A stretch of 43,420 nucleotides of DNA. Origin: a bacterium HR08 (GTDB lineage Bacteria; Acidobacteriota; Blastocatellia; HR10). Made by a program: the position numbers and the translations under genes. Shown here one piece after another: positions 27,705-37,235 of this stretch. Below the pieces are notes generated by a model. That model made no database searches. It was given only the letters and a program-made list of their open reading frames with translations, and was not told the DNA's origin. Every line of letters starts with the position of its first letter. Within the stretch, counting starts at the first letter, position 1. The DNA lies in NCBI GenBank assembly GCA_002898775.1, contig BEHK01000007.1, positions 1-43,420 on the forward strand, in the 5' to 3' direction.

Positions 27705-28121
27705 ATGAGCGAGTGGATCGTTCGACAAAAGATTCGCATCCCCTTCCATTATACGACCGGTCGCGCCCTCACGCGCTTCCTCACAGGGCTCGCCGAATGT
27801 CGCCTCTGGGCGACCCGATGCGGCGAATGCGCGCGCGTGTACGTCCCGCCGCGCAGCTTCTGCGGGCGATGCTGGCGGGAGATCACCGAGTGGCGGGAGT
27901 TGCCCGCTGAGGGGGAGCTGATGAGCTACACGGTGCGACCTGCCGACCCCCCGCTGATCCTCGGCCTCATCCGGTTGGACGGAGCCGACACGGCTCTCGT
28001 GCATCGCCTGGGCGAGGTCAAACTCGAGGAACTGGAGCGCGTGGTTCGCGTCCGCGCCGTATGGCGCGAGGATCGAACCGGGAGCATCCTGGACATCGCC
28101 TACTTCGCCCCGGCGCGATAG
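27705..28121 (+). CDS. DUF35 Zn-ribbon/OB-fold protein
   Basis: ATRCGECARVYVPPRSFCGRCWREITEWRELPAEGELMSYTV. Confidence 0.85.
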   Translation: MSEWIVRQKIRIPFHYTTGRALTRFLTGLAECRLWATRCGECARVYVPPRSFCGRCWREITEWRELPAEGELMSYTVRPADPPLILGLIRLDGADTALVHRLGEVKLEELERVVRVRAVWREDRTGSILDIAYFAPAR

Positions 28122-28136
28122 GGAGAGAAGGGGGCT

Positions 28137-29285
28137 ATGGATTTCGGATTCACCGAGGAGCAGTTGCAGATCAAGAAGGCCGTGCGAGAATTCGCCCTGC
28201 GCGAGATCGCGCCCTATGTGGCCGCGTATGATCAGGAGGAGCGATTCCCCGTCGAGATCGTCCGAAAGGCGGCGGCGCAGGGCTATATGGGGGGGGTCGT
28301 CCCCGTCGAGTACGGTGGCGCGGGTCTGGATTACGTCACCTATACGCTCATCATCGAGGAGATCTCGCGGGTGTGCCAGATCGTCGGCTGCGCCCTCTCC
28401 TTCCCCAGCGGCCTGGCGGGGTCGGCCATCCTCCGCTATGGGACGGAAGAGCAGAAGCAGAAGTATCTGAAGCCGCTCGCTCAGGGCGAAGCCTTCGCCT
28501 CCGTGGCGCTCACCGAGCCGGGATCGGGGACGGACGTCGCCGCCATGCGCACCACATGTCGGCGAGATGGGAACGTTTACGTGCTCAATGGAGCGAAGGC
28601 CTGGATCAGTTTTCTCGATGTGTGCGATTGGGTGCTGACCTTCGCCACCTTGGATCGAAGCTTGGGCCATAAGGGCATCTGCGCCTTCATCGTCGAACGC
28701 GGAACACCGGGTATGACCTTTCGACCCTACGCGCATAAGCTCGGGTTCAAACCCTTGTGCACGGGCGAAGTGGTCTTCGAGGACTGTCGGGTCCCCGTCG
28801 AGAACCGCATCGGGGAGGAAGGCGAGGGCTTTCGTGTCGCCATGTGCGCGGTCGAGAACGGACGTCTGGGCGTCGCCGCGCGCGCCGTGGGGATGGCTCA
28901 GGCCTGCCTGGACGAAGTCCTCGCATATGCGCGCGAGCGTGTCGTCTTCGGTCAGCCTATCGGGAAGTTTCAACTGGTCCAATCCAAGATCACCGATATG
29001 GTCGTGGGGATCGAGAGCGCGCGCTATCTGACCTACCGGCTGGCCTGGCTCAAGGACCAAGGGGTTCAGGACGTCCGCCGCGAGGCCTCGATCGCCAAGA
29101 TGGTCGCCACCGATGTCGCCCTCATGGCGGCCACTCATGCCGTGCAGATCTTCGGCGCCTACGGCTGCTCGGCCGAATATCCCGTCAGCCGATACTACCG
29201 CGACGCCAAAGTCTTTCAGATCGTCGAGGGCGTCAACGAGCTGCACCGCGTGCTCATCGCCGAGTATACTCTGGGCTATCGCTGA
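28137..29285 (+). CDS. Acyl-CoA dehydrogenase
   Basis: MDFGFTEEQLQIKKAVREFALREIAP, ALTEPGSGTDVAAMRTTCRRDGNVYVLNGAKAWIS, VFGQPIGKFQLVQSKITDM, YRDAKVFQIVEGVNELHRVLIA. Confidence 0.92.
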   Translation: MDFGFTEEQLQIKKAVREFALREIAPYVAAYDQEERFPVEIVRKAAAQGYMGGVVPVEYGGAGLDYVTYTLIIEEISRVCQIVGCALSFPSGLAGSAILRYGTEEQKQKYLKPLAQGEAFASVALTEPGSGTDVAAMRTTCRRDGNVYVLNGAKAWISFLDVCDWVLTFATLDRSLGHKGICAFIVERGTPGMTFRPYAHKLGFKPLCTGEVVFEDCRVPVENRIGEEGEGFRVAMCAVENGRLGVAARAVGMAQACLDEVLAYARERVVFGQPIGKFQLVQSKITDMVVGIESARYLTYRLAWLKDQGVQDVRREASIAKMVATDVALMAATHAVQIFGAYGCSAEYPVSRYYRDAKVFQIVEGVNELHRVLIAEYTLGYR

Positions 29286-29302
29286 CGTGAGGGAGAGGGC
29301 TT

Positions 29303-30700
29303 ATGGCGAAGTATGACGTCGTCATCATCGGCGCCGGAGCCGCCGGGCTGACGGCCGGAGCCCTGTTGGCCAAGTTCGGGAAGAAGGTGCTCATCGTGGA
29401 GCGCGACGCCTATCTCGGCGGCCGCGCTATGGCCATCCCTTATGAGGGGTATCGGCTCAACCTCGGCGGGCATCTCTTGGAGGACAGCGGATCGGGGATC
29501 ACGCGCGTCTTCGAGTTCCTCGGCAAAACGCTCGAACACGGGGTCGTCAACCAAGGGCTCCCCTTCTGGGATAACCGCGAAGGACGATGGCGACCCATTC
29601 AGGAACGATACCGGGTGGACAAGGGCGAGTTGAAGAAAGTCATCCGCATCTTGTGCGAGACCGAGTTCGAGGAGTTCGATCGGTACGATCACCTGCCGCT
29701 TCGGGCGTGGCTTTTGGAACATACGCGCAGCGAGGGCGTCATCGAGCTGTTCGAGTATATCGCCATGGCGGAATGTCTCACCGAGAAGTGGTACGATCAC
29801 TCGGCCAGCGACAATCTCTACGTGCGCAAGATGCATTATCAGGAGAAGCAAACGGCGGGATATTCCTTCTGGCCCGTCGGGGGATGGGATGGAATGTTCC
29901 ACACTCTCGCCGAGGCCGTTCGCGAGCATGGGGGAGAGGTTCGACTGCGCACGCGCGCCCATCGCGTGCTCATCGAGAATGGGCGCGTGACAGCCGTGGC
30001 GCTGGAGCCGGTGGAGAAGGCCATCCCCACGGAAGCGTTCAACCTGGAGTATGTGGAGGCGGACGCGGTGATCTCCACCCTGCCCGTCTGGAACGTCCTG
30101 GAGGTCGTGCGCGAGCAGGATCTGCCCGATTGGTACGTGGCCCAGGTGAAGACGCTCGCGCAGGATTGCTTCCGCGTCTGCTGGCTGGGCTTTTACGTCG
30201 CCTGTCATGAGCCGATCTACACGGGCACGTCGCTCACGGAACTGGCCGTGTGGTTCGAAGCCCCTTATAGCCGATTGCCCGGATGGGCGTTTCTGGTCTC
30301 GGGGATGGATCCGACGACGGCTCCCGAAGGGAAGCACTTGTTCAACTGCGGATTCGCGTTTCAGGGCGTGCGCGACCGGGAATGGATCGAGCGGAAGTTC
30401 GAGGAGGCCGAGCGCGACCTGGCCGCCATGTACCCGAAGACATTCACGCCGACGAACATCATCTGGAAGAAGCGCCACTTGGTGATGTATCCTCCCTTCG
30501 GCGTCATTCAAAAGCCGTGTCTGGTCGGCCGCTACCGGCCCGATTATCGCGCACCGAACGTGGAGGGGCTGTTCTTCGCCTCGGAGACCTTTCGCTCGCG
30601 CGGCATCGGCGTGGATCGCGCCGCGCGCGCCGCTTTGACCTGTGTCGAAGCGATCCTGGGCTTTCGCATCCCGGCATTCAAGGATTCCTGGCATTATTGA
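29303..30700 (+). CDS. FAD-dependent oxidoreductase, phytoene desaturase/amine-oxidase-like
   Basis: YDVVIIGAGAAGLTAGALLAKFGKKVLIVERDAYLGGRAMAIPYEGYRLNLGGHLL; C-terminal NVEGLFFASETFRSRGIGVDRAARAALTCVEAI. Confidence 0.85.
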   Translation: MAKYDVVIIGAGAAGLTAGALLAKFGKKVLIVERDAYLGGRAMAIPYEGYRLNLGGHLLEDSGSGITRVFEFLGKTLEHGVVNQGLPFWDNREGRWRPIQERYRVDKGELKKVIRILCETEFEEFDRYDHLPLRAWLLEHTRSEGVIELFEYIAMAECLTEKWYDHSASDNLYVRKMHYQEKQTAGYSFWPVGGWDGMFHTLAEAVREHGGEVRLRTRAHRVLIENGRVTAVALEPVEKAIPTEAFNLEYVEADAVISTLPVWNVLEVVREQDLPDWYVAQVKTLAQDCFRVCWLGFYVACHEPIYTGTSLTELAVWFEAPYSRLPGWAFLVSGMDPTTAPEGKHLFNCGFAFQGVRDREWIERKFEEAERDLAAMYPKTFTPTNIIWKKRHLVMYPPFGVIQKPCLVGRYRPDYRAPNVEGLFFASETFRSRGIGVDRAARAALTCVEAILGFRIPAFKDSWHY

Positions 30701-30710
30701 GCGCCTTGCT

Positions 30711-31610
30711 ATGGTCGTGGAACGGAGATCGCTCATCATTGACGAACGCGAAGCGGCCTCCTGGATTCGGGATGGGATGACGATCGCCATCGGCGGCTTC
30801 ATCAATTCGAGCCATCCGATGGCCATCGTGCGCCAGATCATCCGTCGGGGGGTGCGCGATCTCACGGTCATTGGACCGGCCTCGGGCGGCCTCGATCTCG
30901 ATCTCCTCATCGGAGCCGGATGCGTCCGGAAGCTCGTGACGGCCTACATGGGGGGCGAGCACTACTGTCCGGTCGCCCCGATGTTCCGCGCCGCCGTCGA
31001 ACGCGGGGAGCTCCAGGTTTGGGAGTGCGATGAGGGCATGTACTACTGCGCCTTGCGCGCAGCGGCCCAGCGCCTGCCCTTCACGCCGTGGAAGGCCGGC
31101 ATTGGTACGTCGTTCCCCGACGTGAATCCGGAGATCAAGGTCTTCACCGATCCGATCAAGGGCGAGCCGCTTCTGGCGGTCCCGGCCATCCGGCCCGACA
31201 TCGCCCTCATTTACGCCGCCCACGCCGATCCATACGGGAACGTCCAACACATCGGGACGGGCTTCGGCGATCGCGCCCTCTGGCGCGCGGCGGATCGGAC
31301 GATCGTGCAGGTTGAACGGATCATCCCCAACGAGGAGGTGCGGAAGAATCCGCTGGCGACGTCACTCTACGGAGTGGACGCCATCGTGCGCGCGCCCTAT
31401 GGATCGCATCCGTTCGCCGCGCCGGGCTACTACATTGAGGACGCCGCGCATCTGCGCGAGTATGTGGCCGCGGCCACAGCCTATGCCAAGCACGGCGATC
31501 GGGGGCCCTTCGAGGCGTATCTTCGCAAATACGTCTTGGAGCCCGAGACGCACGCCGATTATCTGGAGGTCATCGGCATCAAGCGCCTCATCTCTCTGCA
31601 CGAGTACTAG
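30711..31610 (+). CDS. Class I CoA-transferase subunit A (IpdA-like), second set
   Basis: GMTIAIGGFINSSHPMAIVRQIIRRGVRDLTVIGPASGGLDLDLLIGAGCVRKLVTAYMG; VPAIRPDIALIYAAHADPYGNVQHIG. Confidence 0.85.
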   Translation: MVVERRSLIIDEREAASWIRDGMTIAIGGFINSSHPMAIVRQIIRRGVRDLTVIGPASGGLDLDLLIGAGCVRKLVTAYMGGEHYCPVAPMFRAAVERGELQVWECDEGMYYCALRAAAQRLPFTPWKAGIGTSFPDVNPEIKVFTDPIKGEPLLAVPAIRPDIALIYAAHADPYGNVQHIGTGFGDRALWRAADRTIVQVERIIPNEEVRKNPLATSLYGVDAIVRAPYGSHPFAAPGYYIEDAAHLREYVAAATAYAKHGDRGPFEAYLRKYVLEPETHADYLEVIGIKRLISLHEY

Positions 31611-31613
31611 GCT

Positions 31614-32411
31614 ATGACGCGAGCATATGCCCAGGACTTCACGACGAAGGAGCTGATCGCCGCCTTCATCGCCCATCAGGTGCGCGATGGCGAGCGCGTG
31701 GCCGTCGGCGCCGGACTCCATGTGCCGCGCGCGGGGATTCTGCTGGCGCACCTGCTCTATTGCCCCAACGTGCGGCTCTACATCGTCATGACGTTCACCA
31801 ATCTGCTCAAGGAGCCGCGGATGGAGCCTTTCTACACGGTGACGGATTTCCGCCCGGCGAAATGGGCCGAAGCCTACGTCCTGCACGACGATTTCCAGGA
31901 GAACCCGCGCCTGGTTTCGAACATGTTCGTCGTGGGCGCTTTGCAGATTGATCCCTACGGGAATTCGAACCTCATCGGCGTCGGCCGGGACTATCACCGA
32001 CTGAGCTTTCGGGGCCCCGGGGCGGTCGGCACGACTTCGATGGCCCATTACGTGGATCGCTATTACCTCTACGTTCAGTCTCACGATCGCCGCATCTTCG
32101 TCGAGAAGTGCGACTTCATTTCGACGATCGGGTGGGGCGAAGGGGGGCCTGATGGACGTCGGCGCTTGGGTCTTCCCGACAATGGGCCGATCTATTGCAT
32201 CACACCGCTTTGCATCATGGACTTCGAGCCGCGAACCAAGCGCATGCGGCTCAAGTCCGTCCATCCCGGCGTGACCGTGGACGACGTGGTGCGAAACACG
32301 GGATTTGAGCTGATCATCCCCGACGTGGTGCCGGAGACCGAACCGCCGACGGTCGAGGAACTGCGCGTGCTTCGCGAGCGCATTGACGTGGAGGGGATGT
32401 TACGGACATGA
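31614..32411 (+). CDS. Class I CoA-transferase subunit B (IpdB-like), second set
   Basis: FVVGALQIDPYGNSNLIGVGRDYHRLSFRGPGAVGT; CIMDFEPRTKRMRLKSVHPGVTVDDVVRNTGFEL. Confidence 0.85.
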   Translation: MTRAYAQDFTTKELIAAFIAHQVRDGERVAVGAGLHVPRAGILLAHLLYCPNVRLYIVMTFTNLLKEPRMEPFYTVTDFRPAKWAEAYVLHDDFQENPRLVSNMFVVGALQIDPYGNSNLIGVGRDYHRLSFRGPGAVGTTSMAHYVDRYYLYVQSHDRRIFVEKCDFISTIGWGEGGPDGRRRLGLPDNGPIYCITPLCIMDFEPRTKRMRLKSVHPGVTVDDVVRNTGFELIIPDVVPETEPPTVEELRVLRERIDVEGMLRT

Positions 32412-34318
32412 CGCTGAAGCTGCTGGAGCCCATCGCGGTCGGCGGTCTGCGCGTGAAGAATCGCATCGTCATGCCCCCGATGGGGATGGGGTATGCGCAC
32501 GAGGACGGCGCGGTCTCGGATCGGGTGATCCGATATTACTTGCGGCGGGCCCAGAGTGGCGTGGGCATGATCGTCGTCGAGAATTGCATCGTGGATCCCA
32601 CGGTCGTCGGCGTGGGGCCCGAGCTGCGCATTCACGACGATCGGTATATCGAGGGGCTGCAGCGGCTCGTGCGGGCGCTCAAGCCGTACGACGTCGTCGT
32701 CGGCTTGCAGTTGAACCACATGGGGCGACAGACGACGCTCGGCACGCCCATCGCGCCGTCGCCCATTCCGATCTCGCCCAAGGGACCGATCCCGCGCGCC
32801 CTCACCGTGGAGGAGATTCGATCCGTGGTGGAGGCGTTCGTGGAAGGAGCGCGGCGCGCGCGCGACGCGGGCTTTGATTTCGTGGAGCTGCATGGCGCGC
32901 ACGGCTACTTGATCTGCGAGTTTCTCTCGCCGGCGTCGAATCGTCGCGACGACGAATATGGCGGCTCTTTGGACGGACGGCTCCGATTTCTGCTGGAGAT
33001 CATCGCGGGGATCAAAGAGCGGGTGGGAGGGGACTTTCCCATTCAGGTTCGGCTCTCCGGACAAGAGTATGTGCCCGATGGGTTGACGCTCGCGGAGACG
33101 CGGGAGATCGCGCGGCGTCTGGAGCGGGCGGGGGTCAGTTCGATCAGCGTCTCGGCGGGGAATTGGCAGACGCTGCACTACATCATGGCGCCCATGTTCA
33201 TGCCCAAGGGATATCTCGTCGAGGATGCCGCGGCGATCAAATCCGCCGTGCGCGTTCCCGTCATCGCCGTCGGTCGCTTGCACGATGTGGAGGTGGCCGA
33301 ACGCGTCCTGCGAGAGGGGAAGGCCGATCTGGTCGCCGTGGGACGCGGCCTCATCGCCGATCCCGAATGGGCGAAGAAGGTGATCGAAGGTCGCGCCGAT
33401 GACATTCGCCCGTGCATCTCGTGCAACTACTGCGTGGATTTCGTCTCACGGGCGCTCGAGGCGCGCTGCACGGTCAATGCCGAACTGGGGGAGGAATTCG
33501 TCTTTCAGGTTCGACCGGCGCGGCAGCGCAAACGTATCCTCGTCGTCGGAGGCGGACCGGCCGGATTGGAAGCCGCGCGCGTGGCCGCCGAGCGCGGCCA
33601 TGAGGTCTGGCTGTTCGAGAAAGACCGGCGCTTGGGAGGGAAGTTGCACGTCTCGGCGGCGGCGCCGTCTAAGAGGGAGATCCACCGATTCACGGAGTAT
33701 TTGATCCGGCAGATCGAGAAGCATCGCGTTCGGGTCGAGCTGGGCGTGGCGCTCGGGCGCGAGGAAGTGCTCGCGTTGCATCCCGACGTCGTGGTGCTGG
33801 CGACGGGGAGCGTGCCGGTGATCCCTCCGCTGGTGGGGGCTGATCTCCCGATGGTCGCGATCGCCGAGGACGTGTTGCTTGAGCGCGCTTCCGTTGGACG
33901 TCGCGTGGTGATCGTCGGCGGCGGGGGGACCGGATGCGACGTGGCCGAGTTCCTGTTGTCTCGCGGTCATGAGATCACGATCCTGGAGTTGCTCTCGCAT
34001 ATCGGGCGGGGGATCGAGGCGATCACCCGCCGCTGGTTGTATTACGAGTTCAAGAAGGCGGGCGTGCGAATGCTGACCCGGCATCGCATCGCGCGGATCG
34101 AAGAGGGGCGAGCCGTCGCCCTCGACGAGCGGGATCACGAGGTGATCCTCCCCTGCGATTCCGTCGTCCTCGCCATGGGGTATCGGCCGAGCGATGAGCT
34201 GGCCTTCTGTTCGGAGGACGATTTCCCGGTGCCCGTCTATCGGATCGGAGATTGCGTGCGTCCGGGGACGATCCTGGAGGCCGTGACGCAGGGGGCGCAT
34301 CTGGCGGCGAAGCTCTGA
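32408..34318 (+). CDS. NADH:flavin oxidoreductase, 2,4-dienoyl-CoA reductase (FadH)/BaiCD-like, OYE plus FAD/NAD domains
   Basis: VKNRIVMPPMGMGYA, FVELHGAHGYLICEFLSPASNRRDDEYGGSLDGRLRFLLEI, CISCNYCVDFV, VVGGGPAGLEAARVAAERGHEVWLFEK, VVIVGGGGTGCDVAEFL. Confidence 0.9.
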   Translation: MTLKLLEPIAVGGLRVKNRIVMPPMGMGYAHEDGAVSDRVIRYYLRRAQSGVGMIVVENCIVDPTVVGVGPELRIHDDRYIEGLQRLVRALKPYDVVVGLQLNHMGRQTTLGTPIAPSPIPISPKGPIPRALTVEEIRSVVEAFVEGARRARDAGFDFVELHGAHGYLICEFLSPASNRRDDEYGGSLDGRLRFLLEIIAGIKERVGGDFPIQVRLSGQEYVPDGLTLAETREIARRLERAGVSSISVSAGNWQTLHYIMAPMFMPKGYLVEDAAAIKSAVRVPVIAVGRLHDVEVAERVLREGKADLVAVGRGLIADPEWAKKVIEGRADDIRPCISCNYCVDFVSRALEARCTVNAELGEEFVFQVRPARQRKRILVVGGGPAGLEAARVAAERGHEVWLFEKDRRLGGKLHVSAAAPSKREIHRFTEYLIRQIEKHRVRVELGVALGREEVLALHPDVVVLATGSVPVIPPLVGADLPMVAIAEDVLLERASVGRRVVIVGGGGTGCDVAEFLLSRGHEITILELLSHIGRGIEAITRRWLYYEFKKAGVRMLTRHRIARIEEGRAVALDERDHEVILPCDSVVLAMGYRPSDELAFCSEDDFPVPVYRIGDCVRPGTILEAVTQGAHLAAKL

Positions 34319-34351
34319 TAGGCGGTGGCCTCAGCGATGTCCTCGATATCC

Positions 34352-34390
34352 GAAGGCTTGCCGGCAGTGAGCCGGGTGAGGCAAGCTTCA
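34352..34390. terminator. Imperfect inverted repeat between operon end and TetR gene (terminator or autoregulatory site)
   Basis: GAAGgCTTGCC ... GGCAAGCTTC with a possible inner CCGGC/GCCGG pairing; no T-run. Confidence 0.3.
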
Positions 34391-34421
34391 CGTGCTGAGA
34401 ATCTCTGTGGAAGGAGGCGAA

Positions 34422-35099
34422 GTGGTGGTCGTCACAAAAGGACGGGCGCGGAAGCGCGTTGTCGAAGAAGGAGACCGGTTCGAGGAGATCCTGCGGGCCG
34501 CCGCCGAGTTGTTCTACGAGAAGGGGTATCATGCGACGACGATGCAGGACGTCGCCGATCGAGTGGGCATGCTCAAGGGGTCGCTCTACTACTACATCGA
34601 CTCCAAAGAGGACCTCCTCTACATCACGCTCGACCAGGTCATCAAAAAGGGCGACGATTACTTCCTGCAGAAGGTCGCTTCGGCCCGCGACCCGGTGGAG
34701 AAATTGCGCCGTGCCATCGAGGCTGAGATCGAGTATGTGATTCGAGATCAAGTGACCGTGGGGCTCTTCCTACACGAGTTCGATACGCTCTCGGAGCCGC
34801 GTCGGCGTCGCATTCTGGCGCGCATGCGCCGGTTTCAGAACCGCTACATTGAGATCATTCGCGAGGGGCAAGCGGCCGGCGTCTTCCGCGAGCTGGATCC
34901 TCGATTGGCGGTCTATGGGATTCTGGGCATGTGCAACTGGGTCTACCGATGGTATCGGCCCGATCTCGGCTTCACGCTGGGGGAGATCGCTACCGTCTTC
35001 ACGAACCTCATTCTCGAAGGCATCGTGAAGCGAGACGCATCGAAGGCGCGAGGTCGCGCAAAGCGAGGGGCCACGACCCGCGCCACGGCGCGGCGATGA
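34422..35099 (+). CDS. TetR/AcrR-family transcriptional regulator
   Basis: EEILRAAAELFYEKGYHATTMQDVADRVGMLKGSLYYYIDSKEDLLYITLDQV; RBS aaggagg at 34411; ORF can also start at 34392. Confidence 0.9.
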   Translation: MVVVTKGRARKRVVEEGDRFEEILRAAAELFYEKGYHATTMQDVADRVGMLKGSLYYYIDSKEDLLYITLDQVIKKGDDYFLQKVASARDPVEKLRRAIEAEIEYVIRDQVTVGLFLHEFDTLSEPRRRRILARMRRFQNRYIEIIREGQAAGVFRELDPRLAVYGILGMCNWVYRWYRPDLGFTLGEIATVFTNLILEGIVKRDASKARGRAKRGATTRATARR

Positions 35100-35156
35100 G
35101 GGGGAGTCAGAGCCGCTGAAACTCAGAGATGATCTTCGTCTCAGGAGGTGACGCGT

Positions 35157-36362
35157 ATGGTCGCGCATCATTCGGAGTTCAGTGCCCCGGTGGGCGGGGG
35201 GTTGAGTTTCGATCTGGGGAAGGAGAAGGAGTTGTTGCGGCAGAACATTCGGGCGTTCGTCGAACGGGAATGTCCGCGGGAGTACGTGCGGGAGTTGGAT
35301 GAGAAGGAGGAATATCCGGAGCGCGTGTGGCAGAGGCTCGCCGAGTATGGATTCCTGCAACTCCCCATCCCGGAGGCGTACGGTGGGGTTGGGGGGGACA
35401 TCGTGGATCTGGTCATCGTGACCGAGGAGCTGGCGCGACGCAGTGGAGCCATCGCCCTGACGTTCTGGATGTCCGCCTGCTTCGGCGCCATGACGCTGAA
35501 TCTGGTGGGGACGGAGGAGCAGAAGCGGCGGTATCTGCCCCTGCTCGCCGAGGGGAAGATCAAGTTCGCCATCTCCCTGACCGAACCCGATGGCGGGACG
35601 GACGTGGCCGGGGCCATGAAGACGCGCGCGGTCGAGGATGGCGACGGGTATGTGATCACGGGACAGAAGGTGTGGACGACGGCGGCTCATGTCTCCGATT
35701 ACCTGATCGTCTTCGCGCGCACAAACGAGAATGTGGCGAAGCGGGTGGATGGCATCTCGGCTTTCCTGGTGGACCGACGCACGCCGGGCATCACGCTGCG
35801 GAAGTTGGAGAAGATCGGCATTCGCGCCACGCCATCCTTCGAGGTCTTCTACGATCAGGTGCGCGTCCCGCGGGAGAATCTGCTCGGGGAGCGGGACAAG
35901 GGGCTCTATCAGTTGTTCGGCATGCTCAACGAGGAGCGCATCCTCACGGCCGCCATGTGCGTGGGCGAGGCTCAAGGGGCCTTCGAGGACGCGCTCGCGT
36001 ACGCCAAGCAGCGGCAGGCCTTCGGCAAGCCGATCGGCCAGTTTCAAGCCATTCAGCATAAGCTCTCGTGGATGTACACGAAGCTGGAGCTGGCGAGGTT
36101 GATCACCTACAAGGCGGCCTGGCTGCAATCGCAGGGGCGAGACTGCGCCGTCGAGGCCAATATGGCGAAGCTCGTGGCGGCGAACTTCGGTTTCGAGATC
36201 GCCGACATGGGGATGCAGATTCTCGGCGGATACTGTTACAGCCGCGAATACGATATGCAGCGCTACTGGCGCGATGTGCGGTTGCATCGCGTCGGCCCGA
36301 TCTCCGACGAGATGGTGCTGAATTTCATCGGAGAGCGCCTGGGCTTGCCGCGAAGCTATTGA
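35157..36362 (+). CDS. Acyl-CoA dehydrogenase
   Basis: ISLTEPDGGTDVAGAMKTRAVEDGDGYVITGQKVWTTAA; AFGKPIGQFQAIQHKLSWMYTKLE; RBS aggagg before ATG 35157. Confidence 0.92.
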   Translation: MVAHHSEFSAPVGGGLSFDLGKEKELLRQNIRAFVERECPREYVRELDEKEEYPERVWQRLAEYGFLQLPIPEAYGGVGGDIVDLVIVTEELARRSGAIALTFWMSACFGAMTLNLVGTEEQKRRYLPLLAEGKIKFAISLTEPDGGTDVAGAMKTRAVEDGDGYVITGQKVWTTAAHVSDYLIVFARTNENVAKRVDGISAFLVDRRTPGITLRKLEKIGIRATPSFEVFYDQVRVPRENLLGERDKGLYQLFGMLNEERILTAAMCVGEAQGAFEDALAYAKQRQAFGKPIGQFQAIQHKLSWMYTKLELARLITYKAAWLQSQGRDCAVEANMAKLVAANFGFEIADMGMQILGGYCYSREYDMQRYWRDVRLHRVGPISDEMVLNFIGERLGLPRSY

Positions 36363-36376
36363 TCGTGAGGGAGGCG

Positions 36377-37201
36377 ATGCTCTCGCTCGAGGGGAAGGTC
36401 GCCATCGTGACCGGATCGGGACGCGGGATCGGGCGAGCGACGGTCCTGACCCTGGCGGCGCTCGGCGCCCGCGTCGTCATCAATGATGTGGATGAGGAAC
36501 CGGCGCGCGAGACTGAAGCCCTCGTGCGCCATCGGGGCGGACACGCGGTCGTCCAGATCGGGAGCGTCGCGCGCGCCGACGTGGCCTCGGCGCTCGTGCA
36601 CGCGGCTCTCACGCATTTCGGGAAGCTCGATATCCTCGTCAATAACGCCGGGGTCACCGCTGATGCTATGCTCCATCGGATGACCGACGAGCAATACGAC
36701 CGCGTCATGGACGTCGTGCTGCGGGGCACATTCTACGGCATGCGCGCGGCAGCGGCTTATTTCCGGGAGGCCTTCCGACAGGACCAGCAGCGCGGCGTGC
36801 GCGTGCATCGCAAGATCATCAACGTCAGCTCGATCGCCGGAATTCACGGGGCCGTCGGCAACGCCAATTACGCGGCGGCCAAGGCCGGAGTGATCGGATT
36901 GACCAAGGCCGCCGCCCGTGAGTTGGCGCCCTTTCTGGTCAACGTGAACGCGGTCGCTCCCGGCTTCATCGAAACACGGTTGACCGCTGCGCGCGACGCG
37001 ATGGCTTCATCCGAGTTCGGGCTCCCTTCCTCCGTGCGCGAGCGCATTCTTCAGCAGATGCCTTTCGGACGCCCCGGATATCCGGAGGATGTGGCCTCGG
37101 CCATCGCGTTTCTGGCCTCTTCGCACGCCGATTTCATCACGGGGCAGGTCCTGCAAATTGATGGCGGATTGGAATTCATCAACCCCGTCTCCGGGGCATA
37201 G
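36377..37201 (+). CDS. SDR-family oxidoreductase (FabG-like)
   Basis: LEGKVAIVTGSGRGIGRATVLTLAALGARVVINDVDEE, NNAGVTAD, ANYAAAKAGVIGLTKAAARELAP, FITGQVLQIDGGLEF. Confidence 0.9.
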   Translation: MLSLEGKVAIVTGSGRGIGRATVLTLAALGARVVINDVDEEPARETEALVRHRGGHAVVQIGSVARADVASALVHAALTHFGKLDILVNNAGVTADAMLHRMTDEQYDRVMDVVLRGTFYGMRAAAAYFREAFRQDQQRGVRVHRKIINVSSIAGIHGAVGNANYAAAKAGVIGLTKAAARELAPFLVNVNAVAPGFIETRLTAARDAMASSEFGLPSSVRERILQQMPFGRPGYPEDVASAIAFLASSHADFITGQVLQIDGGLEFINPVSGA

Positions 37202-37235
37202 CCGGTCCTCACATCTCCGAAGGGAGGACGTCACC

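Noticed and set aside
27546-29246. 566-aa minus-strand ORF
   Set aside because: Antisense to DUF35 and acyl-CoA dehydrogenase genes; no recognisable motifs.
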